DNA from: Escallonia rubra
Taxonomy: Eukaryota; Streptophyta; Magnoliopsida; Escalloniales; Escalloniaceae
NCBI GenBank assembly: GCA_033065855.1
Contig: JAVXUO010002195.1
Span: 1 to 64,000 of the forward strand
Direction of reading: 5' to 3'
Length of the DNA stretch: 64,000 nucleotides
Made by a program: the position numbers and the translations under genes. Below, piece by piece: positions 19,291 through 32,536 of this stretch; the stretch's first letter is position 1; every line of letters starts with the position of its first letter. The notes below the pieces were generated by a model that was not told where the DNA came from, did no database searches, and was given only the letters and a program-made list of their open reading frames with translations.

Positions 19291-22034
19291 AAGAAGAAAT
19301 ATATAAGTGTACTGGGCTCATGAGTGGGTGATAATGGAAGCTTGAATTGAAGCAAGCTAGGACTTTGCAGCATTAACTTGACGCGTGGGACAGATTGGGC
19401 ATTGGGGAGAACTGGCGGCGTATTACTTGTTCTCCGTTGTGGACATAATGCAGATACGTGACCTACATGTGCAGGAGGCTTTCTAAGTAGGAGGTTTATG
19501 GGGGCTTGTGAAGATGACTTTGCACTCTTGTTGTGTTTTTCTTTGTATACGTTTGTCGCCATTAACTTTGGCACTCGTCTTATTCTTTGTATACGTTTTA
19601 TGTAAGCAAAATCTCTTTAATAAAAGTAGCTATATTTTTTGTAAGACTAGTAAGAATCACAGGTTTTCCACGCAAATTATTGATTCAAAATAAAAAGGTT
19701 TTAGACCTTATTGAACAACACAATGAAACTTAATTAACTAAATTACGAACTGCTAATCAAAGATTCGACGCACGAAATTAAAAGTTCATTGAATAAAACA
19801 TGGCTTTACATTCAAACTCGAATTGCTAATGTCAGTTACCACCAATATTTGTTACTATTTGTTATACTTGTTACTTTTGTCAAATCAAGTTGTTATTGTC
19901 ACCCAAAGTACAGTTACATGATATATACTCAATTTCAAACATCTTACACAAGTATTTAATTCTCACCAAACACTACAAGTATCTCATTGAAGTAACAAAA
20001 GTAAAGAAAGTGTTCTAGAGATAATTTGACTCACACAAATTGTAATGTGAAGGGTATATATTGGAATTTCAAGTAATACTTTTTTGTGGCACGTATACAA
20101 GTCTAGGGAGCGAAACCGAGAAGAAGTTTGTATTATAACTAAGTGATATAAATAAAACTTTATAATTTGTAACCCAAGAAGTACCGTAGAAAGTAAAATA
20201 TCTAATGGGAAGGAGATGTGATTACTAAATCTATAACAAACTTAATAAAAATGGAAGGAGTTAGGAGCTCAAATGATGCATCTTTGAAACCAAGAACAAA
20301 TGAACTCAATAGATCTCGTAGGGCACTAAAAACTCACTTGCTTTGGCAACAAATCTAGTAACTATCTAAAGCTTTCAAAAATCTTCCTAAAATTTCTATG
20401 GTTCACTTTTAAAGTTTTTGTCATTTTTCCTATAAGCATCTTTACTAAAGTTGAAAATATCATCATTTAAATCCTTTGGAATCATTAGTTATCCCTCTTG
20501 TTTTTTTTTTTTTAACAATTAGTGAAGAATTTACTTCGTCAATAAGCCGGAAAAAAAAACTCTTCTTTCGTTCCTCCTTTCTCTGTCTATGTCTCTTTGT
20601 ATCACTCACTCCCTTAACTCTTTTCTCGGTTCTCAGCTAAGAGCAACCATTTTTGCACCAAAATTAACGTGGTTTGGGTCAATAAAAGGGAAATTGAACT
20701 CACGTTCTTGGTAAGTTCAGCTTATATTACTCCTACTATCATTTTCGTCACTTCATACAATTTCACAAGAATTTAATGAGTTATGTGGTACCATTAAAGG
20801 ATTTCCATGGTATATCTGTAACATCCTAGAATTATGGGAACGTTGGACACTCGCTCGATCACTTACACGAAGACAATAATACCCTTAACCTCATCAAATA
20901 TAATACCGCAAACAGTCAGAGCAACTAAACCTAGTACTCTTAGCATACTATCATAATTGAAACGACAAGACTAAGTAAAAAAAAAAAATTAAATAACAAT
21001 ATTAACCCACGTAGGGGTTCTAATGACCAGAACTACAACTAATTTCTCTTTCCCTCGCTCGGATCTAATCCACACCCAATGCGATCTATTGTTGGTTATC
21101 ACCTGCAGAAAGGAAGTCGAACGAGGGTGAGCTTATGAGAGCTCAGTAAGGTCGCTCAAAAATTTAGTAGAGGGATACGAACAATTCAGATATTTAATAC
21201 CATTGCAATATGGTGAAGATTCAACTCAATGCCATAAACTAGGTACAAATAAGAACACTTTTCAGATACGATGCAAACAATCACAGGTGTTATTGAACAA
21301 GAGCAATTGCAAAGCCACACATGCAATGCAGGGTAATCACTTTGCAAAACCACAAAGGCGATGCTCACTGACACTTGTAACTACATATGCATATTTACAC
21401 CGGCTAGTCTATCAAGGTACTAGCCCACACCAATACACTGAATCCTCCAATACAAACCAACTCCCGCCAAAACACACCAATGCATAATCTCATGTCAATA
21501 TATAGAAGGACAAAAATTCGATAATGCAACATGTTATTCAATGCTCGATGGATAATAATTAATGAGCACCGATAGGAGTTTCGGTAAACGTTATAACGCT
21601 GAATGACAGATTTTTACGGTAAATAATGCAACTTTATCAAAATAACAGAATCGAAAAGAATAGCGATAACAAATCGAAAGAACATATGAAACAATTAAGA
21701 GGAGTTTGGTTCGGATGAAAATCCCTTACCTTATTCCGAAGCTAGTTATATCACTCGATCAACCAAAATCAGAGGTCCTCGGAGTAACCTAAGTTGGGGT
21801 AGCACAGATATCAGAACACCATCTCAACTACAATACAGTAAGACAAATACTAATTGCTTATATGGTGTTCATTCCTATTTTAAGAATAAGCCAATCTGGA
21901 ACGGTTCGCACAAACAGCCCGAACTAGTTAAAAATCTTATATCACAACCCCAAGACTTAACCCCACCCCAAAATTCACAATAAAAATCTCATAAAATTGT
22001 TTTATAGTTTAAAACAGTATATAGGATCAAAATA
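19291..22034. other. Non-coding DNA downstream of RNase H-like gene, unit I
   Basis: Repeated at 40984-43735 and 63148-64000. No conserved protein. TGTAACATCCTAGAATTATG at about 20816 looks like the start of many plant LTRs, and a GGGTGAGCTTATGAGAGCTC phrase follows at about 21125, so part may be an old LTR fossil. I cannot find its other end or a target duplication. Confidence 0.4.
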
Positions 22035-25000
22035 CTAATTATCAACTTGCCACCTTAGGCCAGTTAGGAGAATTTTCCTTCCCCTAAGAATGCCATGCCA
22101 TCCATTTGAGAAGTTTCTGGTTTCAGGAGTGAAGATAAAGTTTTGACGAGTACAATACTCACCTTGCATTACTCGAGCAAGAAGAGCTTCAGGGTTTACC
22201 ATAATTCTCCATGCAATTTTGGAAAGCAAAGCTTGATTAACGAGCCTAGTGTCTTTGAATCTAAGTCCACCAATGTTCAGTGGTCTATACAACGCGTGCC
22301 AATTTATCCAATGCATGCCACGGTTGTTATCGTTACCTGACCACCAAAACCTGTCCAGCAGGGATTCAATCGTTGGGCATACGTGGGAAGGAAAAAAACT
22401 ACCTGCATGTGGTAAATTAAGAGATATTGGAGAACATATTAGATAAGAGTAGCCCGTCCAGCTTTATTTAGAAAAATCCCTTTCTAGCTTGCACATCGAT
22501 TATGTCTTTGTCGATTAACTCTCTAAAAAATTATTTTCTCTTCAAGTAAATAAATGGGGTAATTACACATATGTCCCTGAGGTTAGGGTATAATTACATG
22601 TAAGGACAATAGTTTGGACAAATTACACTTATGCCCGTTGACCAAACAGAAAATACAAATACATAACGGTTTGAAACGAAAAGATCAAATTGCCCATGAT
22701 TTAGGAACTTAATTTTTCAAATGCCATTCAGTTATCTCTTCCCCAATTTCTCTCTTCAAATTAGGATATCAAACCCTAATTTTTGAAAATTAAGGTTTAG
22801 AAACCCTGAAATTGAAACACCTGATTTAAAAATTAGGGTTTCAAAATCCAACCCTAATTTAAAAATTAGGGTTTTGAAACTTAATTTGGCATCACAAAGG
22901 GATAACGCAAGGACCAAAACCAACCCGTCTCATGTTCTTCCAAATGAACATGTATCTCACAATTCAAATCTAAATCGAAGGCATCACAAGGAAATTTCAA
23001 AATGAAATCTCGTTGCTCGAACCGACATCACAAAAGGATACATGTAGCCATTTGTACACGGCACACAATTTAGCGACGGCGATTAGTAGGGATACTGAAC
23101 CGGCACTGGCACAACCGGAATGCACGAAGATAGACCCCCGGCCGCCGTCGGATTCGATGGGGGGCTGCGGTGTCGGGGGGGTATAAAATGGGTTGATTTT
23201 GCGGCGGTAACAGCAGATCCGTTACTTCCGCGACGGCGGTGGCGGGGAGGATGTCAGATCCGGCAACTTCGTGACAACATATCCGGCCATCAGCACTGCA
23301 GGGGGCGTCAACTTCGCGACTGCGGTACAGCCGTGACTCGCTCAGCCACGACGACAGCTTCACTGGCCATCAGCACTGCAGGAGGCTGCGCGCGGGGTGG
23401 GGGGATGGAGGGAGGGTGGCGACAGCAGGGTAGTGGTCTGTGATAGTGTAATTAGGAAAAAAAACCCTACTTTTCCCAAGTATCCATTGCAACATAGGAA
23501 AACTTTTAAACCCTAATTCGTTAAGTTCTTACACATACAATCAGTGTGTGTGATAGTGCAAATTAGGGTTCAAAACCCTAATTTTCAAATTGGCGCCTGA
23601 AGTGAAAAATTATTCAATAATGTACAAGGGCAGTATTGGTATTTTAAAAATACATAACGGATGACGTCATCAAAATGTACGGTTTTTTAATAGACGAGGG
23701 ACAGAAGGACACGACTGATACCTTTGAAACTTAGTGTCCTTGACTGTAATTACACCCTAATCTCAGGGACATAGGTGTAATTAGCCCTAAATAAATCAAG
23801 TGTGGTGCCCAAGTAGGATCTAAAAGCTGTTGTTAATTTGAACCCCAAAATCTGGGCCGCGTGATTAGCATCAATCAGACTGGCGTTTGGACTCAAAGTG
23901 ACGGAGGACTTGGTGAAATTAATTTGTTGGCCTGATTCCAAACAATAAAGCTCCAGAATGGATTTAATCGAGTCAACAGATTATGGCGTAATCTTTGTAA
24001 ATATCGTGGCATCATCAGCAAAGAAGAGGTGATTTATAGGAGGACTTTTCAGTCCAGCCTTGATACCAGAAATCGTGCACATATCTTGGGCCTGCGTTAG
24101 TGCTGCGAAGAGTCCTTCAGCACATAAGATAAACATATAAAGAGATAATGAATCCCACTGCCTGAGACCACACTTAGGATGAAATTGTTTTGATTGTGTT
24201 CCATTGATTACCACTTCATACGAAACAATAGACACATACTGCGTGATAAGATGTATGAGATGTGCGGGAAACAACATTTTCCTAAGTACTGTTTCAAGGA
24301 AGTTCTACTTCACCCGGTCATAACATTTTCCTAAGTACTGTTTCAAGGAAGTTCCACTTCACCCGGTCATATGCTTTACTCATATCCATCTTGATAGCTC
24401 CCAGGATACCCTTAGTCTGTTTAGCAAGTCTGATTTTGTTTGCTAACTCTTGGGCAGTGAGAATATTATCCACAATACGCCTTTTTCCAACAAAAGCATT
24501 TTGGAACTGGGAGATAAGGTAACCCAAAGATCCTTTGATTCCGATTTACCAAAACCTTGGAGATAATCTTACACATGGTGTTGCAAAAGCTGATCGATCT
24601 GAAATCACTAGGTGATTGAGGGTTTTTGCATTTTTAAATAAGCACAATAAAAGATTCTTTGGTTACCCGAAGCATATGTACCGATCTAAGGAAAAATAAA
24701 GTAGCCGCAGTGATGGGTCTTTCCGTAAAGTCCCAACATTGTTGATAAACAAGAGCAGGAATTCTATCCGACACAGGGGCTTTAAGAGGCTTTATTTGGA
24801 AAAGCGCGTGTTTAACTTCTGAAGTTGTAAAGGGTCTAGCCAAAAAACTTATATGTGTATCATTAAGGCAATTTGTAATACCTTCCACAATAGTCGAATT
24901 TGGTAGATGGTTGGTTGTTGGGTTTGAAGGGAAAAAAATACTTTTGAAGTGAGAGACCAGACAAAGCTCAATAGTTTGATGCAAGGTATGAGTAATATTT

Positions 25001-25605
25001 CTCCCATCGGTAAAGGGTGGCTATACGGTTCCAGTTACGTCGGATTTTTGTAGAATTTCGGAAAAACTTTGTATTGCAGTCACCTAACTTCAACCACTGT
25101 GCCTTGGCTTTCTAAGCCCAGAAAACTTCCTCACATTCCATAAGCCAGTTCAATCTGTGTCAATTAAATTGTTCCATCTGTTGGGCCTCTTCGTTAGGGA
25201 GTAGAGATTGGAAGTGTTTCAACTGAGCAATGGCATCCTTGATTTGGGTGTGTAGATGACCAAAACATTCTCTGTTCCAAATCGTTATCTCCTTCATCAT
25301 GATGGCACCCCAAGTTGCCACTTGGTAGAGTGGAGAGCCCTCAACCACTTGTTGGCAAGCTTTAAAAATAGTAGGTTTACCTAAGGGGTGTTTCAACCAC
25401 ATAGCTTCAAATCTCCTGGGTCTTGGTAGTTTAGAAATAAATGGCTGAGTATCAAGTAATGATCAGATGATTGGATCCCCAGATTTGTTAAAGTAGCTTG
25501 GGGAAACATAGAAATCCATTAAATATTTGAAAATCCCCGATTGATACGCTTATAAGTGCAAGACTGATCTTGATGGTTATTCGTTCAACTAAAAGAGGTC
25601 CCACC
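22035..25605 (-). pseudogene. L1-type LINE fragment, interrupted by a 1.23-kb MULE (unit I, left arm)
   Basis: Reading on the minus strand from 25605: the end of an APE-type endonuclease (FTWTNN, TYKRINRGFSN and the SSDH motif in related copies); a linker (25402-25160, MWLKHPLGKPTIFKACQQVV); reverse transcriptase pieces with KMDMSKAYDRV (motif A), GLRQWDSLS (motif B, usually QGDPLS) and FFADDA (motif C); then, past the MULE, HWINWHALYRPLNIGGLRFK and the start of a zf-RVT-like region. It is 5' truncated within the endonuclease and cut at 22035. Several stops and frameshifts and an internal 49-base duplication of the GACCGGGTGAAGTGGAAC segment disable it. MULE 22556-23787 lies between the RT thumb and the 3' part. 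Confidence 0.85.
22556..23787. mobile_element. Non-autonomous MULE, 1.23 kb, unit I left arm
   Basis: Ends GGGGTAATTACACATATGTC and, inverted, GGGCTAATTACACCTATGTC. Both sides carry the 9-bp target duplication TAAATAAAT (22547-22555, 23788-23796). Subterminal parts repeat AAATTAGGGTTTTGAAACC in both orientations. A GC-rich core (about 23080-23440) has overlapping open frames of about 100 codons on both strands with no known domain, possibly captured host DNA. Confidence 0.85.
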
Positions 25606-26262
25606 CAGGAATCGTGTGTTCTTTTTTAAAAATGCTGATTTATAATTCGTTTATTAAATTTATATATCACATTATTTATTTTTAACAGTGACTGTCTTAT
25701 GTATATTACGTATATGTCAATATATATGAATAATCATAGTACATTCAACTTAATTAGAACGTTATTTTTTTCCTTCCAAATCTAATATGTTATATGTATA
25801 TATTCGTTTTATCAATATATATGATATATTAATTTTTATATTCACATTAAAGAGTGATTTTAATAATACAATAGTCAAAATTAATTCATAATAAATTAGT
25901 GTATTGATTAGGTTGAGTTCTCAAATGTATGGAATTAGATTTTAAAATATACAACCCTCATTATTCTTGTGAAATTAATCAAATTTAAAAATAAGGTACC
26001 TATCCAAATTCAAATCAATTCTTCGATTGTTTTTATTTTTTTGTAAGTCTCGTATGTTGTTTAATCTTAATTATAACATAAATTTTTTTTATCTAAATCA
26101 AAAGTACTACTTTCATTATTACATTAATATTAGAGAGTACTTTTGAAGATACAATACTTTGAAGGACCTAATTGTCAAAATAAAGTCTTAATAGATTAGT
26201 ATATTGATTAGGTAGAGTTTTAGAATAATTAGAATTAGTTTTTAAATTAATTTTTTCTTCTA
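25606..26262. repeat. AT-rich repeat block, left arm of the unit I inverted repeat
   Basis: The reverse complement recurs at 28850-29487. Together with the LINE and MULE it forms the inner part of the inverted repeat. No coding potential. Confidence 0.8.
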
Positions 26263-26399
26263 TGTAGAACGGGTAGAACGGGGATAACGCCATGAAATGG
26301 GTGAAGATCCACTAAGTGGGTATACAAAGTCAAAACGTGCCATTGATTCTAAGTGGGTATAGAATTAGTTTTTAAATCAAGCATGGATGATCAGACGGA

Positions 26400-27605
26400 T
26401 GCAAGTAGAACGGGGATTTGGTGTCAATTGCGATGTTTTGAACATTCGCAACGGGTGCCAAACCCCCATGAACATAACTTGCAGATTCGTCTTCCATGAC
26501 TGAGAAATTGAAAAGAAATGCCTATGCTAGAAAGATGGCTTTGATACCATAAAGAAATGAAGAATTGTATTCATTCGTGTGTCTCTACAGAATGACAAAG
26601 CATGCCTTTATATACTGCACAACAATCAATTTAGATCCATAGTCTCGCATTCAAAGAAACAATCCATAGTCTCGCGTTCCACCGCTGAGGCAGAATACAG
26701 GGCAATGGCCACCACTAAGTGGGTATACAAAGTCAAAAGCGTGTCAAAAAATTAATAGCACGTTTTTTCTTCTACTTGCATCCGTCTAAGTGGATCTTCA
26801 CCCATTTCCTGGCGTTCAAAGAAACAATCCATAGTCTCGCGTTCCACCGCTGAGGCAGAATACAGGGCAATGGCCAGCACTGCAAGTGAGACCACCGCAT
26901 TGAGATTATTTAGCTTCTTCGACTCCTCTCTGATTTATGGGTCTTTCATCAAAATCCAGTTTCTTTATTTTGTGACAATCAGGCCGCATTACACATTGTG
27001 GCCAACCCAGTGTTCCACGAGCGCACAAAGCACATTGAAACAGACTGTCATTTTGTTCGGCACCATACTCAGTCCAAAGTTTTATTACCTCGACCAATTT
27101 CGTCTCAGTATCAGCTTGCAGACATTTTCACCAAGGCACTTGGTCAGGAACGCTTCCACATGCTCCAACTTGAGGGGGAGTAAAGGAGAATAATCTCATA
27201 TTAGCTTGATTAGCTTGATTTTAAGAGCTAAATTGATTGTTGTGCAGTATATAAAGGCATGCTTTGTCATTCTGTAAAGACACACGAATGAATACAATTC
27301 TTCATTTCTTTATGGTATCAGAGCCATCTTTCTAGCATAGGCATTTCTTTTCAATTTCTCAGTCATGGAAGACGAATCTGCAAGTTATGTTCATGGGGGT
27401 TTGGCGCCCGTTGCGAATGTTCAAAACATCGCAATTGACACCAAACTTCTTGGGAAGTAGAGAGGCCAATAATAAAGAAATGAAGAATTGTATTCATTCG
27501 TGTGTCTTTACAGAATGACAAAGCATGCCTTTATATACTGCACAACAATCAATTTAGATCTTAAAATCAAGCTAATCAAGCTAATATGAGATTATTCTCC
27601 TTTAA
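26400..27605. mobile_element. Scrambled Copia LTR fossil pieces (Copia-B), unit I spacer
   Basis: Pieces of one Copia family lie in both orientations. There is a minus-strand gag start, primer-binding site (TGGTATCA type) and LTR at about 26410-26660; a plus-strand RNase H end and polypurine tract at about 26845-27180; a short LTR of about 130 bases at 27181-27312, followed at once by a primer-binding site (TGGTATCAGAGCC) and a gag start; and a minus-strand LTR at 27474-27605. Broken and rearranged fossil with many breaks. It predates the tandem duplication, since unit II holds the same arrangement. Confidence 0.75.
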
Positions 27606-28225
27606 ATAATGTATGGAAAGATTTCTTCGATAAGGGAGGAGAATTACCATGATAAAAGTAGTTGATCCTTCTTGAACCAAGCTTCATATTCCGGATTAGA
27701 AATATGCAAAATTTTAGCAGTAGGTGAGACAAGAGTTTTGGGAGGAGGAGATGATGTACCATCGATGTGTCCATGAAGATTTTGGTAATTCAAGATGGGT
27801 AAGAATTGAGTTTTCCACGCCGTGTAATTCTTAGAGGTAAGTTTAACAGAAAATGTATGAGTGGAGGTGACCAAACAAGGACTAATGGCGGCAACAATGG
27901 AGGTTGAAGAAGAAGACGCCATGGTGAAATGTTTTTAGATGATCGGTATAGGCTCTGATACCATGTAGAAACTTAGGATATTTGGAAAGATGTTCTTGTA
28001 TATATGAATTGCATTTTACAGAGTACAATTTAGAGAACATAAGAGAGTGTACAAGGGCTATAAACTAGCTACAAGATAGAGATAAGAATATACAAGATAA
28101 GAAAAGAATATACAAGATAAGAGATAGAGGAGAAGAGTCCTGGATGAATAATACATGTGCTAACAAGAGTAACTTGTGTAATTTCTATTTTTGGACAAGT
28201 ATCTAACTGATATTGCGTTCAGCCA
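27606..28225 (-). mobile_element. Copia LTR fossil: LTR, primer-binding site and gag start (Copia-A type), unit I
   Basis: On the minus strand a gag N-terminal frame (27922-27644, KNYTAWKTQFLPILNYQNL) is preceded by TGGTATCAGAGCC and a likely LTR of about 260 bases (28225-27966, ending TTTCTACA). It may be the displaced front of the Copia whose body starts at 32546, on the opposite strand; this is inference. Broken fossil. Confidence 0.65.
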
Positions 28226-28560
28226 TTCTAATTTGATAATAATTGATGTGATTAAAACCTTTACAGTATCTTATGTTATAGTCTTATCATGGCCTGGACC
28301 ATGAATAGGCCGGCCAAAGAGAGCAATTTTAGGGGAAAATATTGGATATAAAGCCGAAGGCAGAACAAATCCGACAACATGTATGGCATACTGGATTGGC
28401 CAAAATACTTGGCTATAGTATGATAACTGGATGCCTTAAGAAAGTCTCGGTGCAAAATTTTTGAAGTGAAATCTATATAATATATAATAAGCAAAACGAG
28501 AAAGACATTTATAACTTCTTTGCGCGACACATCATCGCTACTTTATATAACGCATCATCA
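28226..28560. other. Spacer with an unrecognised 84-codon minus-strand frame
   Basis: The frame at 28530-28276 (MSRKEVINVFLVLLIIYYID) is kept with few changes at 50204-49950. It has no recognisable domain and is probably chance. Confidence 0.35.
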
Positions 28561-29487
28561 AATCCTTATTTTAAGATTAATTATCTTATATATTGGTAAG
28601 TCTTATTTAATTTAAAAACTAATTCTAATCATTCAAAAATTCTACCTAATCAATATACTAATCTATTCAGACTTCTTTTTGACAATTATCTCCTTAAAAT
28701 TTAAATACTAATTCTAATAATTCCAAAACTCTACTTTATCATTATATTAACTTAATAGGACTTAATATTGACTATGGTATCTTCAAAACTACTCTCTAAT
28801 ATGAATGTAAAAACTCATATATATAAAAAAACGAAAATAATACTTTTGATTTAGAAGAAAAAATTAATTTAAAAACTAATTCTAATTATTCTAAAACTCT
28901 ACCTAATCAATATACTAATCTATTAAGACTTTATTTTGACAATTATGTCCTTCAAAGTATTGTATCTTCAAAAGTACTCTCTAATATTAATGTAATAATG
29001 AAATTAGTACTTTCGATTTAGAAAAAAAAATGATGTTATAATTAAGATTAAACAACATACGAGACTTACAAAAAAATAAAACAGTCGAACAATTGATTTG
29101 AATTTAGATAGGTACCTTATTTTTAAATTTGATTAATTTCACAAGAATAATGAGGGTTGTATATTTTAAAATCTAATTCCATACATTGGAGAACTCAACC
29201 TAATCCATACACTAATTTATTATGAATTAATTTTGACTATTGTATTATTAAAATCACTCTTTAATGTGAATATAAAAATTCATATATCGATAAAACGAAA
29301 GTAACATATTAGATTTGGAAGGAAAAAAATAACGTTCTAATTAAGTTGAATGTACTATGATTATTCATATATATTGACATATACGTAATATACATAAGAC
29401 AGTCACTGTTAACAATAAATAATGTGATATATAAATTTAATAAACGAATTATAAATCAGCATTTTTAAATAAGAACTCACGATTACC
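28561..29487. repeat. Diverged tandem AT-rich repeats, right arm side, unit I
   Basis: About four diverged units start near 28606, 28698, 28864 and 29160. Each carries an AAAACTAATTCTAAT phrase and CTACCTAATCAATATACTAA or a variant. From about 28850 outward this is the inverted partner of 25606-26262. Confidence 0.7.
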
Positions 29488-31304
29488 TGGGTGGGACCCT
29501 CTTTTACTTGGACGAATAACCATCAAGATCAGTCTTGCACTTATAAGCGTATCAATCGGGGATTTTCAAATATTTAATGGATTTCTATGTTTCCCCAAGC
29601 TACTTTAACAAATCTGGGGATCCAATCATCTGATCATTACTTGATACTCAGCCATTTATTTCTAAACTACCAAGACCCAGGAGATTTGAAGCTATGTGGT
29701 TGAAACACCCCTTAGGTAAACCTACTATTTTTAAAGCTTGCCAACAAGTGGTTGAGGGCTCTCCACTCTACCAAGTGGCAACTTGGGGTGCCATCATGAT
29801 GAAGGAGATAACGATTTGGAACAGAGAATGTTTTGGTCATCTACACACCCAAATCAAGGATGCCATTGCTCAGTTGAAACACTTCCAATCTCTACTCCCT
29901 AACGAAGAGGCCCAACAGATGGAACAATTTAATTGACACAGATTGAACTGGCTTATGGAATGTGAGGAAGTTTTCTGGGCTTAGAAAGCCAAGGCACAGT
30001 GGTTGAAGTTAGGTGACTGCAATACAAAGTTTTTCCGAAATTCTACAAAAATCCGACGTAACTGGAACCGTATAGCCACCCTTTACCGATGGGAGAAATA
30101 TTACTCATACCTTGCATCAAACTATTGAGCTTTGTCTGGTCTCTCACTTCAAAAGTATTTTTTTCCCTTCAAACCCAACAACCAACCATCTACCAAATTC
30201 GACTATTGTGGAAGGTATTACAAATTGCCTTAATGATACACATATAAGTTTTTTGGCTAGACCCTTTACAACTTCAGAAGTTAAACACGCGCTTTTCCAA
30301 ATAAAGCCTCTTAAAGCCCCTGTGTCGGATAGAATTCCTGCTCTTGTTTATCAACAATGTTGGGACTTTACGGAAAGACCCATCACTGCGGCTACTTTAT
30401 TTTTCCTTAGATCGGTACATATGCTTCGGGTAACCAAAGAATCTTTTATTGTGCTTATTTAAAAATGCAAAAACCCTCAATCACCTAGTGATTTCAGATC
30501 GATCAGCTTTTGCAACACCATGTGTAAGATTATCTCCAAGGTTTTGGTAAATCGGAATCAAAGGATCTTTGGGTTACCTTATCTCCCAGTTCCAAAATGC
30601 TTTTGTTGGAAAAAGGCGTATTGTGGATAATATTCTCACTGCCCAAGAGTTAGCAAACAAAATCAGACTTGCTAAACAGACTAAGGGTATCCTGGGAGCT
30701 ATCAAGATGGATATGAGTAAAGCATATGACCGGGTGAAGTGGAACTTCCTTGAAACAGTACTTAGGAAAATGTTATGACCGGGTGAAGTAGAACTTCCTT
30801 GAAACAGTACTTAGGAAAATGTTGTTTCCCGCACATCTCATACATCTTATCACGCAGTATGTGTCTATTGTTTCGTATGAAGTTGTAATCAATGGAACAC
30901 AATCAAAACAATTTCATCCTAAGTGTGGTCTCAGGCAGTAGGATTCATTATCTCCTTATATGTTTATCTTATGTGCTGACTCTTCGTAGCACTAACGCAG
31001 GCCCAAGATATGTGCACGATTTCTGGTATCAAGGCTGGACTGAAAAGTCCTCCTATAAATCACCTCTTCTTTGCTGATGATGCCACGATATTTACAAAGA
31101 TTACGCCATAATCTGTTGACTCGATTAAATCCATTCTGGAGCTTTATTGTTTGGAATCAGGCCAACAAATTAATTTCACCAAGTCCTCTGTCACTTTGAG
31201 TCCAAACGCCAGTCTGATTGATGCTAATCACGCGGCCCAGATTTTGGGGTTCAAATTAACAACAGCTTTTAGATCCTACTTGGGCACCACACTTGATTTA
31301 TTTA
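29488..31304 (+). pseudogene. L1-type LINE fragment, unit I right arm
   Basis: Inverted copy of the left-arm LINE. It starts within the endonuclease (SFTWTNNHQDQSCTYKRINR at about 29507), runs through the RT motifs KMDMSKAYDRV, a motif B region that is frameshifted here, and FADDA, and stops at the MULE target site (31296-31304). The 49-base duplication lies at 30728-30825. The part found beyond the MULE in the left arm is absent; Copia sequence follows instead. Not functional. Confidence 0.85.
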
Positions 31305-32536
31305 GGGCTAATTACACCTATGTCCCTGAGATTAGGGTGTAATTACAGTCAAGGATACTAAGTTTCAAAAGGTATCAGTCGTGTCCTTCCGTCCCTCGTC
31401 TATTAAAAAACCGTACATTTTGATGACGTCATCCGTTATGTATTTTTAAAATACCAATACTGCCCTTGTACATTATTGAATAATTTTTCACTTCAGGCGC
31501 CAATTTGAAAATTAGGGTTTTGAACCCTAATTTGCACTATCACACACACTGATTGTATGTGTAAGAACTTAACGAATTAGGGTTTAAAAGTTTTCCTATG
31601 TTGCAATGGATACTTGGGAAAAGTAGGGTTTTTTTTTCCTAATTACACTATCACAGACCACTACCCTGCCGTCGCCGCCATCCCTCCATCCCCCCACCCC
31701 GCGCGCAGCCTCCTGCAGTGCTGATGGCCAGTGAAGCTGTCGTCGTGGCTAAGCGAGTCACGGCTGTACCGCAGTCGCGAAGTTGACGCCCCCTGCAGTG
31801 CTGATGGCCGGATATGTTGTCACGAAGTTGCCGGATCTGACATCCTCCCCGCCACCGCCGTCGCGGAAGTAACGGATCTGCTGTTACCGCCACAAAATCA
31901 ACCCATTTTACACCCCCTAACACTGAAACCCCCCATCGAATCCGACGGCGGCCGAGGGTCTATCTTCGTGCATTCCGGTTGTGCCAGTACCGGTTCAGTA
32001 TCCCTACTCATCGCCACCGCTAAATTGTGCGCCGTGTACGAATGGTTACATGTATCCTTTTGTGATGTCGGTTCGAGCAACGAGATTTCATTTTGAAATT
32101 TCTTTGTGATGCCTTCGATTTAGATTTGAATTGTGAGATACATGTTCATTTGGAAGAACATGAGACGGGTTGGTTTTGGTCCTTGCGTTATCCCTTTGTG
32201 ATGCCAAATTAAGTTTCAAAACCCTAATTTTTAAATTAGGGTTGGATTTTGAAACCCTTATTTTTAAATCAGGGTTTCAAGTTCAGGGTTTCTAAACCTT
32301 AATTTTCAAAAATTAGGGTTTGATATCCTAATTTGAAGAGAGAAATTGGGGAAGAGATAACTGAATGGCATTTGAAAAATTAAGTTCCTAAATCATGGGC
32401 AATTTGGTCTTTTCGTTTCAAACCGTTATGTATTTGTATTTTCCGTTTGGTCAACGGGCATAAGTGTAATTTGTCCAAACTATTGTCCTTACATGTAATT
32501 ATACCCTAACCTCAGGGATATATGTGTAATTACCCT
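31305..32536. mobile_element. Non-autonomous MULE, 1.23 kb, unit I right arm
   Basis: Inverted copy of 22556-23787 with target duplication ATTTATTTA on both sides (31296-31304, 32537-32545). LINE lies to the left but Copia to the right, so the right flank was exchanged after insertion. Confidence 0.85.

Noticed and set aside
19185-19574. 129-codon minus-strand frame after the RNase H-like gene
   Set aside because: Antisense shadow of the gene's 3' end and untranslated region; no domain.
20816-21960. Full LTR element downstream of the RNase H-like gene
   Set aside because: TGTAACATCC resembles an LTR start but I found no matching end, second LTR, primer-binding site or target duplication.
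28276-28530. 84-codon frame conserved between units I and II as a small membrane protein gene
   Set aside because: Conservation matches that of surrounding non-coding DNA, and AT-rich composition explains the hydrophobic residues.
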